Source of the DNA: Hordeum vulgare subsp. vulgare
Taxonomy: Eukaryota > Streptophyta > Magnoliopsida > Poales > Poaceae
Length of the DNA stretch: 64,000 bases
Direction of reading: 5' to 3'
NCBI RefSeq assembly: GCF_904849725.1
Contig: NC_058522.1
Span: 432,479,529 to 432,543,528, forward strand
Made by a program: the position numbers and the translations under genes. The notes beneath the pieces were generated by a model that was given only the letters and a program-made list of their open reading frames with translations, was not told the origin of the DNA and made no database searches. Positions within the stretch are counted from its first letter, which is position 1. Each line of letters starts with the position of its first letter. This document shows positions 24,796 to 35,218 of this stretch, piece by piece.

Positions 24796-26259
24796 CTTCA
24801 CTTAGATTATTTTGAGAGTTTTTGTAATTTTGAAGAAATACTATCTTGCTTCACTTATATAATTTTGAGAGTTAAAATTTTGAAAGGAACTTGTGCTCTC
24901 GTTCTTCACTTATATTTGTTTGAGAGCTTGTAGTTTACAATGGAAATTTGCTTTAAATGAAAATTAGTTCCAAAGTGATGAATGTCGAGGAAAGATATAA
25001 CAAAAACTTCCATGAAAATCATTGGATATTAAGCTTGATTCTATGTAACAACTTTGCGATATGAAAATAGTAATATGTTAGTTATGTTGATGAGTAATTA
25101 TGCTTTAGTAAGAATACTGGTGTTAGGGTTTGTGATCCCCTATGCATGCACATGAAGTCAATAATTATGCTATGAAATTACATCCTACTTGTGTTGCATT
25201 ATTCGGTGTTAGTTATGTTTAATGTTCATTTATGATGATTTTTGTTCCTTAGTTGGTCGCTTCTCAATCTATTGCTAGACTTCACTTGTACTAAGCGGGA
25301 ATACGGCTTGTGCATCAAAATCCCAAACCCAAAGTTGTGCCAAATAATTCCACCATAGCTACCTATATGCGGTATTTCAATGTTGTTCCAAGTAAATTTG
25401 CAAGTGCCAACTCTAATGTTCAAAATAAGTTTCTGTTTTGTGTGCGTGTATCGCTCATGGAGCGGCAAGGGGTGGCCAGTATCTTCCATGTTAAATAGGT
25501 TGTTCTCAAGATGAGTGTTTATTCACTTGTCATTGCACGAGAATATGGTGTTAATAGGGATGCCTAGTCCCAAAATGCGAAAAAAATCTTATGTTGGTAT
25601 ATAATAAATTCCTTGGAAAGTGTTAGTATGGACGGTACCCGTGGATACGGCTAGTCGTGGGATGTGAAAAGAATGGTGGAAAAAGGAATACACTTTATTT
25701 TCAGTTTGGGAACCCCTATAATTTGTTTAGTCTAGAGAATATTGGAAACTCTTAGACGTTCTCGTTGATAGGAAAAGCATGCCACCCTAAAAAATTATCT
25801 CTAAGTTTTTCACTTTGAGCTCTCGCACCTCTAGAAATTCCTGCTTCCCTGTGCAAAGGGCCTATCTATTAACTTTGTGCAATTTTTATTTTGAATTTGA
25901 GTCTCCATCTTCTCTTATAAAGCACCAACAAAGGAACACCATCATCATACTTGAGCAGTGGATGTAGTTAATATTTGAGTGTGTTGCATGAATGGATCAA
26001 TGATAGAGCATGATGGGCTACGGATAATGTTCTTTAGTATTGATATTTTGAAAGACTTGGTTGCTTGTTGATATGCTTGAGTATTTAAATTTTCATGTCA
26101 AACTATAGACTATTGATTTGCATCATATATAAGTCCATATGTCCATGCTGAAAGAAAAAGAATACGATGAACATGTGAGGCAGCATTACACATCAAAATT
26201 TCTTTTTTTATCATTTTCCTACTCGGGGACGAGTAGGAATTAAGCTTGGGGATGTTGAT
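24796..26259 (+). other. E3 non-coding interior, part 2, with polypurine tract
   Basis: It resumes after the chromovirus with TTCACTTATAT repeats. The segment 25238-26000 aligns with the non-coding 3' interior of E4 (42480-43200): shared TTGGTCGCTTC, CACTTGTACTAAGCGG, TTCCAAGTAAATTTGCA and GTTAGTATGGACG in the same order. It ends with the module CTACTCGGGGACGAGTAGGA (26219-26238) and polypurine tract AAGCTTGGGGATG (26242-26254). The first bases of the 3' LTR follow. No ORF is supported. Confidence 0.75.
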
Positions 26260-27894
26260 TGATACGTCTCCATCGTATCTACTTTTCCAAACTCTTCTGC
26301 CCTTGTTTTGGACTCTAATTTGCATGATTTGAATGGAACTAACCTTGACTAACGTTGTTTTCAGCAGAATTGCCTTGGTGTTATTTTTGTGTAGAAATCA
26401 AAGTTCTCCAAACGTCCTGAAAATTTACGGGGAGCAGTTTTGGAAAATAAGAAAAATATCTGCGCCAAGTTCCACCTCAGGGAGTGGGCCAGTGGGCCAC
26501 AAGCCCTTGCTCCGCCACCACCCCCTGGGGGCGGTGGGCAGGCTTGTGGGGCCCACACGGCTCTGCCGCCCCCAACTCCAGCTCTATAAGATCCCTTTCG
26601 TCCCAGAAAAAAAATAAAAAGAGAAGTTTTCGTCGCATTTTCCATACGGAGGCGCCGCCACCACCTGTTCTTCATTTGGAGGGCAGATCTGGAGTCCGTC
26701 TTGGGCTCCAAAGAGGGGAAATCGTCGCCATCATCATCATCAACCTTCTTCCCTCTCCAATTCCATGAAGCTCTTCGTCGTTCGTGAGTAATCTATTCGT
26801 AGGCTCGCTGGGGTGATGAGTAGGATGAGATCTATCATGTAATCGAGTTAGTTTTGATGGGGATTGATCCCTAGTATCCACTATGTTCTGAGATTGATGT
26901 TGCTACTACTTTGCCATGCTTAATGCTTGTCACTAGAGCCTCAGTGCCATGATTTCAGATCTGAAATTATTATGTTGTCACCAATATATATGTGTTTAAG
27001 ATCCGATCTTGCAAGTTGTAGTTACCTATTGTGTGTTATGATCCGGCAACCCCGGAGTGACAATAACCAGAACCACTCCTGGTGATGACCATAGTTTGAG
27101 GAGTTCATGTGTTCACCAAGTGCTAATGCGTTGGTCCGGTTCTTTATTAAAAGGAGAACCTTAATATCCCGTAGTTTCCTTTTGGACCCCGCTGCCACGG
27201 GAGGGATGGACAATAGATGTCATGCAAATTCTTTTCCCTAAGCACGTATGACGACACACGGAATACATGCCTACATCACATTGACGAACGGGAGCTAGCC
27301 ACATATCTCTCCGTGTTATAGCTGTTGCATGATGAATATCATCCAAACAAATCACCGACCCATTGCCTACGAGTTTGTCCTACTACTGATGTTACTTGTT
27401 TTGCTATGCTGCTGCTACTACTACTGTTGCTACTGCTGTTACTTGTCTTGCTCTGTTGCTGCTGCTGCTACTACTGTTGCTACTGTTGTTACTTGTCTTG
27501 CTCTGCTACTACTGTCGCTTGCTACTGTTGCTACTTGCTACTGTTGTCACTATTGTTGTTCCTTGCCACTTCTATTGCTCGTTACACTGTCGTTACTCGT
27601 TACTTTGCTGTTACTACTGTGCTTGCAGATATAATCTTTCAGGTGTGGTTGAATCTGACAAATTCAGCTGCTAATACTTGAGAGTATACTCTCACCTCCT
27701 GACTGGTAAACCAACAAATTTGGGTCGAATACTCTACCCTCGAAAACTGCTGCGAACCCACGCTCTGGTGGGCCATCAACAATATTCTTCTAGTTCTGTT
27801 GCCAGGGAGTGCTAGCAGCATTCTTCTGGTGCTGTTGCAGGGGAAGGTTTGTTGTCATCAGCATTCGTCTAGCTTTCGCCAGAGATTGCAATCA
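26260..27894 (+). repeat. E4 5' LTR
   Basis: About 1635 bp, TGATACGTCTCCATCGTATC...GCAATCA. A TATA box (CTATAAGA) lies at 26583-26590. The U5 end carries a TTGCTACTG-type low-complexity run (about 27380-27620) and two PBS-like sequences (27791 and 27827) inside the LTR, before the true PBS at 27904. Confidence 0.9.
26583..26590 (+). promoter_or_regulatory. TATA box of E4 5' LTR
   Basis: CTATAAGA follows a GC-rich block ending in CCAACTCCAGCT. The same position in the 3' LTR is near 43902. Transcription probably starts some 30 bp downstream. Confidence 0.6.
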
Positions 27895-27903
27895 GCATTT
27901 TTC

Positions 27904-27921
27904 TGGTGCCGTTGCCGGGGA
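27904..27921 (+). other. E4 primer-binding site, tRNA-Asp type
   Basis: TGGTGCCGTTGCCGGGGA, one mismatch to the tRNA-Asp complement, 9 bp after the LTR end. Degenerate copies lie upstream within the LTR. Confidence 0.85.
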
Positions 27922-27971
27922 GGTATTGCTATATTCTCTGAGTCACTTGGGATTTATATCTGCTGATCACT

Positions 27972-28616
27972 ATGAAGAATCTGAAGGATCCGAAGACCAA
28001 AGTCTTGCCCTCAACTACGAGGGGAGGTAAGGAATTTCCATCTAGCTCTGCACTTGATTCACCTTCAGTTATGAGTAAGTTTGCGACATCACCTCCTGCT
28101 AGAAATCTTGATATGTCGCCTGTGCTTGATGATGCTTATGATGCTACTGCTAGAGATGCTATGCTTGATACTATGCCTGATACTATGCCTGATGATGCTA
28201 TGCTTGATACTGCTAGAGATGTTATGCCTCATGATGCTATGCTTGATACTGCTAGAGATGTTATGCTTGATGCTGCTTTGCCTGATGATGCTAGAGATGC
28301 TACTATGCCTGATGATGCTATGCTTGATACTGCTAGAGATACTCCTTTGCCTGATGTTCCACTAGGAGTGTTCCTTGATGCTCATATTGCTAGAGTTACT
28401 GTCAATGCTCGTGATGCTTGTGAAACTGTTGATACTATTGAGATAGAACCTGATTTTGCTCCTGCTAGATCTAGCTCTCCTAGATATGAATTGCCTGATA
28501 TACCTGAGGGTTACGTTATGGAGGGAGAGATAGCTGAGGATTTTCTTACGTGTAAGGATGCCTATGACGCTGAGAAATTACTTCTCAAGTGGAAGGAAAA
28601 AATCTCGGGAAGCTAG
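27972..28616 (+). CDS. E4 gag N-terminal segment with Asp/Ala-rich repeats
   Basis: 214 codons starting MKNLKDPKTK. Residues ~50-135 are a tandem array built from units such as AMLDTARDVM and MPDDA, encoded by repeats of GATGATGCTATGCTTGATAC. The frame ends just after LLKWKEKI, at an A-run. The next frame, which codes the gag core, takes over there. I read this as the N-terminus of one ancestral gag ORF now split by a one-base change. The acidic repeat has no recognised function. It lies 51 bp downstream of the PBS. Confidence 0.65.
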   Translation: MKNLKDPKTKVLPSTTRGGKEFPSSSALDSPSVMSKFATSPPARNLDMSPVLDDAYDATARDAMLDTMPDTMPDDAMLDTARDVMPHDAMLDTARDVMLDAALPDDARDATMPDDAMLDTARDTPLPDVPLGVFLDAHIARVTVNARDACETVDTIEIEPDFAPARSSSPRYELPDIPEGYVMEGEIAEDFLTCKDAYDAEKLLLKWKEKISGS

Positions 28617-28617
28617 G

Positions 28618-30867
28618 ATGAAAAATGACCCGAAGTTTGCCACTTCGCCTATCTTTGTCACAGATAAGGATTATGAATTCTCTGTCGACCCTGAGATAAT
28701 CTCTCTAGTCGAATCTTATCCTTTTCACGGTTATGAGTCTGAGACGGTCATAGCCCATCTTGCCAAACTATACGAAATAGCCAACCTTTTCACTAATGAG
28801 GAGAAGATCCGCCACTACTATATCCTCAAGTTGTTTCCTTTCTCTCTAAAGGATGACGCTAAAGTCTGGTTCACCTCTCTTGCTCCTGGATGTGTGCGTA
28901 GTCCCCAGGAGATGGTCTATTACTTCTATGAGAAATATTTCCCTGCCCATAAGAAGCAAGCTGCCTTGCAGGAAATATACAACTTTGCTCAACTCCAAGA
29001 AGAGAGTCTTCCACAAGCTTGGGGGAGGCTCGTCCAGCTACAGAATGCTTTGCGTGATCACCCTCTTAAGAAGAATGTGAAACTTGATATCCTCTATAAC
29101 GGACTTACTAATGCCTCTAGAGACCACCTAGATAGTTGTGTCGGTTGTGTTTTTAGGGAACGAACTGTAGAACAAGCTGAGACTCTACTGAATAACCTCT
29201 TGATCAATGATAATGCTTGGACTATTACCGAACCACCTCCTAAGCCAACTCCTAAGAAAAGAGGTATTCTATTCCTCAGTCCCGAAGCTATGCAAGAAGC
29301 CAAGAAATCTATGCAAGAGAAAGGCATTAGATCTGAAGATGTCAAAAATCTACAACCTATCGAAGAGATCCATGGTCTCGATAACCCGATACAGGTAGTG
29401 GAAGTGAATTCTCTGCGTAGGTTTGATGAGAGTGATATTCCTTTTGATAAACCTGCTAGCCTATGCTTTGATGAATTTGACAACTTTGTTGCCAAACAAC
29501 AAAGTTTCAATGATTATGTTAGCAGACATTTGGAACAAAGTACTCGTATGCTTAGCCATTTAAGTGCTTGTGTAGATAGAAATGTCAATGCTCTGAAGCT
29601 TCTGAGTAAACATGCCTCTATGATTACTACTCAGGTAGAACAAGTACTTAAAGCTCAGAATGACCTGCTCAATGAATTAAATGACAACTCTGTCAGAGTC
29701 ATTACTAGAGGAAGCAAAATGACTCAGGAACCTTTGTATCCTGAAGGTCATCCTAAGAGAATTGATCAAGATTCTCAAGGAATCAATGCTGATACACCTA
29801 GTCATCCTAAGGAGAAGAAGAAGGATGATAGAAACCTGCATGCCAGTTCACCAAATACTGTCACACCTGAAGAACCTAATGATATTTCTGCGTCTGATGC
29901 AGAAAGACAATCAGGTGATGAACATGAACCTGGTGACAATATGGACAGTGATGTTCATAATAATGCTCAACCTAGCCATGACGAGGATGTGGAGATTGAA
30001 CCTACGGTTAATCCTGATAATCCACAACCTAAGAGATACGACAAGAATGACTTCACTGCTAGGAAGCATGGTAAAGAAAGGGAGCCATGGGTTCAGAGAC
30101 CTATGCCCTTCCCTCCTAAGCCATCCAAGAAAAATGATGATGAGGATTTTGAGCGCTTCGTTGAGATGATAAGACCCATCTTTCTGGACATGCGGTTAAC
30201 TAATATGCTCAATATGTCTCCGTATGCCAAGTACATGAAAGATATTGTGACTAATAAACGGAAGATACCACATCTTGAGATCTCCAACATGCTTGCCAAT
30301 TACACTTTCAAAGGTGGAACTCCTAAGAAACTTGGTGATCCCGGAGTGCCCACTATACCTTGCTCAATTAAAGGAAACTATGTAAGAACTGCCTTATGTG
30401 ACCTTGGGGTCGGTGTTAGTGTTATGCCACTCTCTCTTTATCGTAGACTTGAATTGGATAAGTTGACACCCACTGAAATTTCTCTGCAAATGGCGGACAA
30501 ATCAACTGCTTTCCCTATCGGCATTTGGGAGGATGTGCCTGTTGTGGTTGCTAACACCACTATCTTAACAGACTTTGTTATCTTGGATATTCCCGAGGAC
30601 GATGCCATGGCTATCATCCTCGGAAGACCCTTTTTAAACACTGTAGGGGCTGTTATAGATTGCAACAAAGGCAATGTCACTTTCCATGTCAACGGTAATG
30701 AGCACACAATGCACTTTCCGAAGAAACGATATCCAGTACATTGCATCAATGCTATCGAAAAGACTTCATCAATTCTTATTGGGAGCTTTGAATGCCCTAT
30801 TCCTAGTGTCAAGATGAAGTATGGTTTGCTTGTTGGGGAGATACATATCCCCATTGAGGTGACTTAG
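28618..30867 (+). CDS. E4 gag core plus aspartic protease
   Basis: The open frame runs 28558-30867 (769 codons). The first Met after the likely frameshift is at 28618. Residues ~45-220 (counted from 28558) form a retrotransposon gag domain: FPFSLKDDAKVWF, FYEKYFP, then the ILYNGL region. A long Asp/Glu/Pro-rich linker follows. Residues ~605-700 are a retropepsin-like protease with CDLGVGVSVMP, whose active-site triplet is D-L-G, and ILGRPFLNT. D-L-G in place of D-T/S-G also occurs in E5 and E7 here and is usual in Athila-like elements. No CCHC zinc knuckle is seen between gag and protease. The ORF ends after the protease; no RT or integrase follows. Confidence 0.85.
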   Translation: MKNDPKFATSPIFVTDKDYEFSVDPEIISLVESYPFHGYESETVIAHLAKLYEIANLFTNEEKIRHYYILKLFPFSLKDDAKVWFTSLAPGCVRSPQEMVYYFYEKYFPAHKKQAALQEIYNFAQLQEESLPQAWGRLVQLQNALRDHPLKKNVKLDILYNGLTNASRDHLDSCVGCVFRERTVEQAETLLNNLLINDNAWTITEPPPKPTPKKRGILFLSPEAMQEAKKSMQEKGIRSEDVKNLQPIEEIHGLDNPIQVVEVNSLRRFDESDIPFDKPASLCFDEFDNFVAKQQSFNDYVSRHLEQSTRMLSHLSACVDRNVNALKLLSKHASMITTQVEQVLKAQNDLLNELNDNSVRVITRGSKMTQEPLYPEGHPKRIDQDSQGINADTPSHPKEKKKDDRNLHASSPNTVTPEEPNDISASDAERQSGDEHEPGDNMDSDVHNNAQPSHDEDVEIEPTVNPDNPQPKRYDKNDFTARKHGKEREPWVQRPMPFPPKPSKKNDDEDFERFVEMIRPIFLDMRLTNMLNMSPYAKYMKDIVTNKRKIPHLEISNMLANYTFKGGTPKKLGDPGVPTIPCSIKGNYVRTALCDLGVGVSVMPLSLYRRLELDKLTPTEISLQMADKSTAFPIGIWEDVPVVVANTTILTDFVILDIPEDDAMAIILGRPFLNTVGAVIDCNKGNVTFHVNGNEHTMHFPKKRYPVHCINAIEKTSSILIGSFECPIPSVKMKYGLLVGEIHIPIEVT

Positions 30868-31079
30868 TGGCTATTCGAAAATTCTCCGTTCTCTCTTGTG
30901 ATTCGAGAAAGTTTTTTCATAAGGACTTCATCAATCCCATTGACGGATTTCTTTCGATGACCATGAAACGGATGAATCAAGGAGTCACATACCTCTGTTT
31001 TAAGTTTTCCTTTTCTTTTGCTTAGAAGAAAAATGATAGAATTAGTTTAGCTTTTCCTGTTTTCTTTTTTAGCGTCCCG

Positions 31080-31419
31080 GAGAAAAATACCTCGAAAATA
31101 AAAGTTCTCCGATGGTCTTGAAAATTTAGTATGATTTTTTCTGGAATTTTTGAAAAATTCTGGGCCTGAGAGCTGGCCTGGGGGCCTGACGAGTGGGCCA
31201 CAAGCCCTACCACCGCCACCTACCCCCCTGGTGGCGGGGTGCAAGCTTGTGGGGCCCACAGGCACCCCCTTCACTCATTCCAGCTCCCAGCCTCTTCTTC
31301 CACCTCCAGAAAAAATTGTTTCGCAGCTCAAACCCGTGTTCTTGCTCATTTGGCTGTGATTTTAGATCTCCTTGCTCAAAGCACCATTCTCCGAACCGTT
31401 TTGGGGAAATTACTCCTTG
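31080..31419 (+). promoter_or_regulatory. LTR-like block between gag-PR and the second ORF of E4
   Basis: The segment carries, in order, AAAGTTCTCC, GTGGGCCACAAGCCCTACC, a CCACC...GGTGGCGG stretch and CTTGTGGGGCCCACA. The same series occurs in the E4 LTRs (about 26400-26570 and 43720-43880), so it looks like a diverged copy of LTR sequence. It could provide a separate promoter or 5' leader for the 355-aa ORF. No clear TATA box is seen. This is an inference from similarity alone. Confidence 0.55.
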
Positions 31420-31652
31420 GTAAGTGACTCCTCCATTGGTCCAATTAGTTTTTGCTCTAGTGCTTTATCCTTCGCGAATTCTTGCTACCTTGGTGACCCT
31501 GCTCTTGAGCTTGAAAAGTTGATTTTAGCTGGTCCCAAGTAGTTTTAGCGCGTGATACGGTCTCTAGACACTAGTAGGAGTAGTTGCTACAAGCTGGGTT
31601 AATCCTTATTCACTTTTCTTTCGAAGTCTCTAAAAAATTCAGAATTTTTCAG
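31420..31652 (+). other. Candidate intron in the leader of the 355-aa ORF
   Basis: A good donor (TTG/GTAAGTG) starts at 31420 and an acceptor (TTTTTCAG/AG) ends at 31652, 18 bases before the ATG at 31671. The interval has no open frame. It is predicted from splice-site pattern alone. Confidence 0.4.
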
Positions 31653-31670
31653 AGCTAGAAAAAGGAAAAA

Positions 31671-32738
31671 ATGAGGAGGTTCTTGAGAGGCTCTTCAAGC
31701 CGTAACCCCAAGGAGGATGAGAAGAATCACCCCAAGTACGTAGTCCCCCGAGTCACAGAAGTTCGAGCGTGCGAGTGGCCAAGTGATGAATTTTTGCGCG
31801 CCGCCGGACTTTATGAAGACTTTTATTACTTGGTGGAGAACGTAGGTCTTACTGCGTTCGTTGAAGATAAGTGCCCACAATACCTCCTCCTCACCAATAT
31901 TTTCGTTCAGAGCTTCAACTTTTACCCGAGGAAGAATCCTCCCATGGTTGAGTTCATGATATACGATGTCCCCCAGTGCATGACGCTGCAGGACTTTTGC
32001 AATGTATGCAAATTACCTTATGTTGGGGATATCCATGACCCTCGTCCACGGGACTTGGAGGATTTCATTGGTTCTATTGCTGTTGGAGAGGAGAGAGAAG
32101 TGTCTCGCGCTAGAATTGTTAGCATACATTTTCCTGTGCTTCGGTACTTCTCACTATTTGTGGGAAAATGTTTGATTGGTCGTGGGGAGGCTGGATCACT
32201 TAGTTCTCCAGACCTTGCGGTTTTGCACGAAGGCCTTTGTAACGATAAGACTTATAGCTTGGGGGCTATAGTAGCTCAACGGTTGAACCTGAACCGTTCC
32301 AAGGGTGTCGTCTATGGAGGTATCTATGCTACCCGTCTTGCCAGACACTTTGAGATACCCATTAGACTGGGAGAGGAAGGAGAGATGCTTCTTCCTGAGA
32401 GATATCTGGATTATGACAACATGGTTCGCCATGATTTTCTAGATAGAGATGCTAGTATACGGATGATTTATAACCTGGTGTTTAGTCAGGGTACTCGAGA
32501 GACTATTACTTTGCCTGCTCCTTCTTTGTTTGATCTTCATGCAGGTAGGTACACTATTATGCCCGCAGACATCTACGCATATTGGGGCTTGGCCCAACCA
32601 CAGGCGCCCGTGCCTGAGCCGCCAGTCGAGTACCAGACGCCAGTTTATCAGTGGGAGCTAGAGGAGCTCACACAGCAGTGGCATCCACAGTCTGCTCCGG
32701 AGTATCCTAGAGCTGGTTATTTCCCACCTTGGGAGTAG
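31671..32738 (+). CDS. E4 second ORF, 355 aa, uncharacterised retrotransposon protein
   Basis: Starts MRRFLRGSSSRN with a basic N-terminus. The body (~20-300) includes VEFMIYDVPQCMTLQDFCNV and CKLPYVGDI, then RARIVSIHFPVLRYFSLFVGKCLIGRGE and ARHFEIPIRLGEEGE. The tail is Pro/Gln-rich and ends YFPPWE. The 'F.IY....MTL.DFC....LP' pattern recalls the ORF-1 family of Athila-type retroelements; this is pattern memory, not a search. I see no transmembrane segment or enzyme motif. It lies after gag-PR, separated by an LTR-like block and a possible intron, and could be made from its own or a spliced transcript. It is intact, so possibly under selection. Confidence 0.75.
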   Translation: MRRFLRGSSSRNPKEDEKNHPKYVVPRVTEVRACEWPSDEFLRAAGLYEDFYYLVENVGLTAFVEDKCPQYLLLTNIFVQSFNFYPRKNPPMVEFMIYDVPQCMTLQDFCNVCKLPYVGDIHDPRPRDLEDFIGSIAVGEEREVSRARIVSIHFPVLRYFSLFVGKCLIGRGEAGSLSSPDLAVLHEGLCNDKTYSLGAIVAQRLNLNRSKGVVYGGIYATRLARHFEIPIRLGEEGEMLLPERYLDYDNMVRHDFLDRDASIRMIYNLVFSQGTRETITLPAPSLFDLHAGRYTIMPADIYAYWGLAQPQAPVPEPPVEYQTPVYQWELEELTQQWHPQSAPEYPRAGYFPPWE

Positions 32739-33380
32739 ACCAAGCTAGGCCAAAAGCCTAAGCTTGGGGGAGTATGTGTTCTCACCGACTTTACATTCAT
32801 GCTTATGCTTTGACTTTGTTAGCCGGTGTTTACACTTTGCCACTGTATTATCCATGCTAGTTTCTTTTCGTTTTCTTGTTTTCTTGTTTTGTGTCCTTTT
32901 GAGAAAACCCAAAAAGATTTTTCTTTCTTCTTTTGCTTGTTGGGAGCTTTCCCGTGTAAATAGTTTTCTTTTTCTTTGTGTCAAGGTAGAAGATATTGGT
33001 TACAATGTTTAGTGGTTCTTACATGCTTACCTGTTTAGCTTTCAAAGAGCCATATTATTTTGTCTTCTCCTTTGTGTTTGCCTGCAGATTCAGCTTAGTC
33101 CAATGCTCTTATTATCATTTTCATCATTCGAAAGGCAACAATGATGATATATGATGAACTGACTGAAACTGAAAAGCTGGTATGAACTCTATCTATTTTA
33201 TTTTTGTAAATATGACTAGCTTGTCGACCCAGATTTAGCTTTGTTGTGACAGAACCATGTTTGCAATGACAACTTAGAGATCATAGTTTATGATGCCATG
33301 CTTATTTAGCTGAGAGCTTATAATGGTTTGTCTTGAATGCCAACATAGATTTTGAGATGACTATGATGTAGTATGATAGG
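32739..33380 (+). other. E4 interior downstream of the 355-aa ORF, upstream of the Copia insertion
   Basis: No supported ORF. A PPT-like CTAAGCTTGGGGGAG lies at 32758-32772, just behind the stop codon. The GCTTGTTGGGAGCTTTCCCG stretch at about 32935 resembles the post-ORF block of the other families. It ends with atagg, the target duplication of the Copia element. Confidence 0.6.
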
Positions 33381-35200
33381 TGTTGGAATTATGCCCTAGA
33401 GGCAATAATAAATGTATAGTTATTATTATAATTCCTGTATCAAGATAATAGTTTATTATCCATGCTATAATTGTATTGAATGAAGACTCATTTACATGTG
33501 TGGATACATAGACAAAACACCGTCCCTAGCATGCCTCTAGTTGGCTAGCCAGTTGATCGATGATAGTCAGTGTCTTCTGATTATGAACAAGGTGTTGTTG
33601 CTTGATATCTGGATCACGTCATTAGGAGAATCACGTGATGGACTAGACCCAAACTAATAGACGTAGCATGTTGATCGTGTCATTTTGTTGCTACTCTTTT
33701 CTGCGTGTCAAGTATTTATTCCTATGACCATGAGATCATATAACTCACTGACACCGTAGGAATGCTTTGTGTGTATCAAACGTCGCAACGTAACTGGGTG
33801 ACTATAAAGATGCTCTACAGGTATCTCCGAAGGTGTTAGTTGAGTTAGTATGGATCAAGACTGGGATTTGTCACTCCGTATGACGGAGAGGTATCTCGGG
33901 GCCCACTCAGTAATACAACATCACACACAAGCCTTGCAAGCAATGTAACTTAGTGTAAGTTGCGGGATCTTGTATTACGGAACGAGTAAAGAGACTTGCC
34001 GGTAAACGAGATTGAAATAGGTATGCGGATACCGACGATCGAATCTCGGGCAAGTAACATACCGAAGGACAAAGGGAATGACATACGGGATTATACGAAT
34101 CCTTGGCACTGAGGTTCAAACGATAAGATCTTCGTAGAATATGTAGGATCCAATATGGGCATCCAGGTCCCGCTATTGGATATTGACCGAGGAGTCTCTC
34201 CGGTCATGTCTACATAGTTCTCGAACCCGCAGGGTGTGCACACTTAAGGTTCGACGTTGTTTTATGCGTATTTGAGTTATATGGTTGGTTACCGAATGTT
34301 GTTCGGAGTCCCGGATGAGATCACGGACGTCACGAGGGTTTCTGGAATGGTCCGGAAACGAAGATTGATATATAGGATGACCTCATTTGATTACCGGAAG
34401 GTTTTCGGAGTTACATGGAATGTACCGGGAATGATGAATGGGTTCCGGGAGTTCACCGGGGGGGCAACCCACCCCGGGGAAGCCCATAGGCTTTGGGGAG
34501 ACACACCAGCCCTTAGTGGGCTGGTGGGACAGCTCCAAAGGGGCCTATGCGCCAAGATAAGAAAATCAAAGGAAAAGAAAAAAAAAGAGGGAAGAAGTGG
34601 GAAGGGAGGGGGACTCCTCCCACCAAACCAAGTCCAACTCGGTTTGGGGGGGAGTCCTCCCCCCCTTGGCTCGACCGACCCCTTGGGAGTCCCTTGGACC
34701 CCAAGGCAAGGTCCCCCTCCCTCCTCCTATATATATGGGGCTTTTAGGGCAGATTTGAGACGACTTTCTCACGGCTGCCCGACCACATACCTCCATAGTT
34801 TTTCCTCTAGATCGCGTTTCTGCGGAGCTCGGGCGGAGCCCTGCTGAGACAAGATCATCACCAACCTCCGGAGCGCCGTCACGCTGCCGGAGAACTCTTC
34901 TACCTCTCCGTCTCTCTTGCTGGATCAAGAAGGCCGAGATCATCGTCGAGCTGTACGTGTGCTGAACGCGGAGGTGCCGTCCGTTCGGTACTAGATCGTG
35001 GGACTGATCGCGGGATTGTTCGCGGGGCGGATCGAGGGACGTGAGAACGTTCCACTACATCAACCGCGTTCTCTAACGCTTCTGCTGTACGATCTACAAG
35101 GGTACGTAGATCACTCATCCCCTCTCGTAGATGGACATCACCATGATAGGTCTTCGTGCGCGTAGGAAAATTTTTGTTTCCCATGCGACGTTCCCTAACA
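33381..35200 (+). repeat. BARE1/Angela-type 5' LTR
   Basis: 1820 bp, TGTTGG...CCTAACA. The TATA region CTATATATAT lies at 34728-34737. The stretch 34257-34847 is open in one frame but is LTR sequence. Confidence 0.95.
34728..34737 (+). promoter_or_regulatory. TATA box of the Copia 5' LTR
   Basis: CTATATATAT after a C-rich run (CCCTCCCTCCTC). Position and context fit the main promoter of BARE-type LTRs. The matching site in the 3' LTR is at about 41837-41846. Confidence 0.7.
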
Positions 35201-35201
35201 G

Positions 35202-35218
35202 TGGCATCATGAGCTAGG
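35202..35218 (+). other. Copia primer-binding site, initiator tRNA-Met type
   Basis: TGGCATCATGAGCTAGG begins two bases after the 5' LTR. It resembles TGGTATCAGAGC with one substitution and one extra base. Position and context make the assignment safe even though the match is imperfect. Confidence 0.75.

Noticed and set aside
27325..27681. Leu/Cys/Tyr-rich frames in the E4 LTR
   Set aside because: Translation of the TTGCTACTG low-complexity run; the 3' LTR has the same artefact at 44643.
26260..27894. Reading the 26260 LTR as the 3' LTR of E3
   Set aside because: The sequence differs from the E3 5' LTR, pairs with 43580-45226, and is flanked by ttgat duplications. The true E3 3' LTR resumes at 45232.
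28081..28365. 94-aa Leu/Met-rich frame over the gag N-terminus
   Set aside because: Out-of-frame shadow of the Asp/Ala repeat coding sequence.
34257..34847. 196-aa frame in the Copia 5' LTR (and the 163-aa equivalent at 41365)
   Set aside because: Lies wholly within the LTR; length differs between copies because of a 1-bp indel; no domain.
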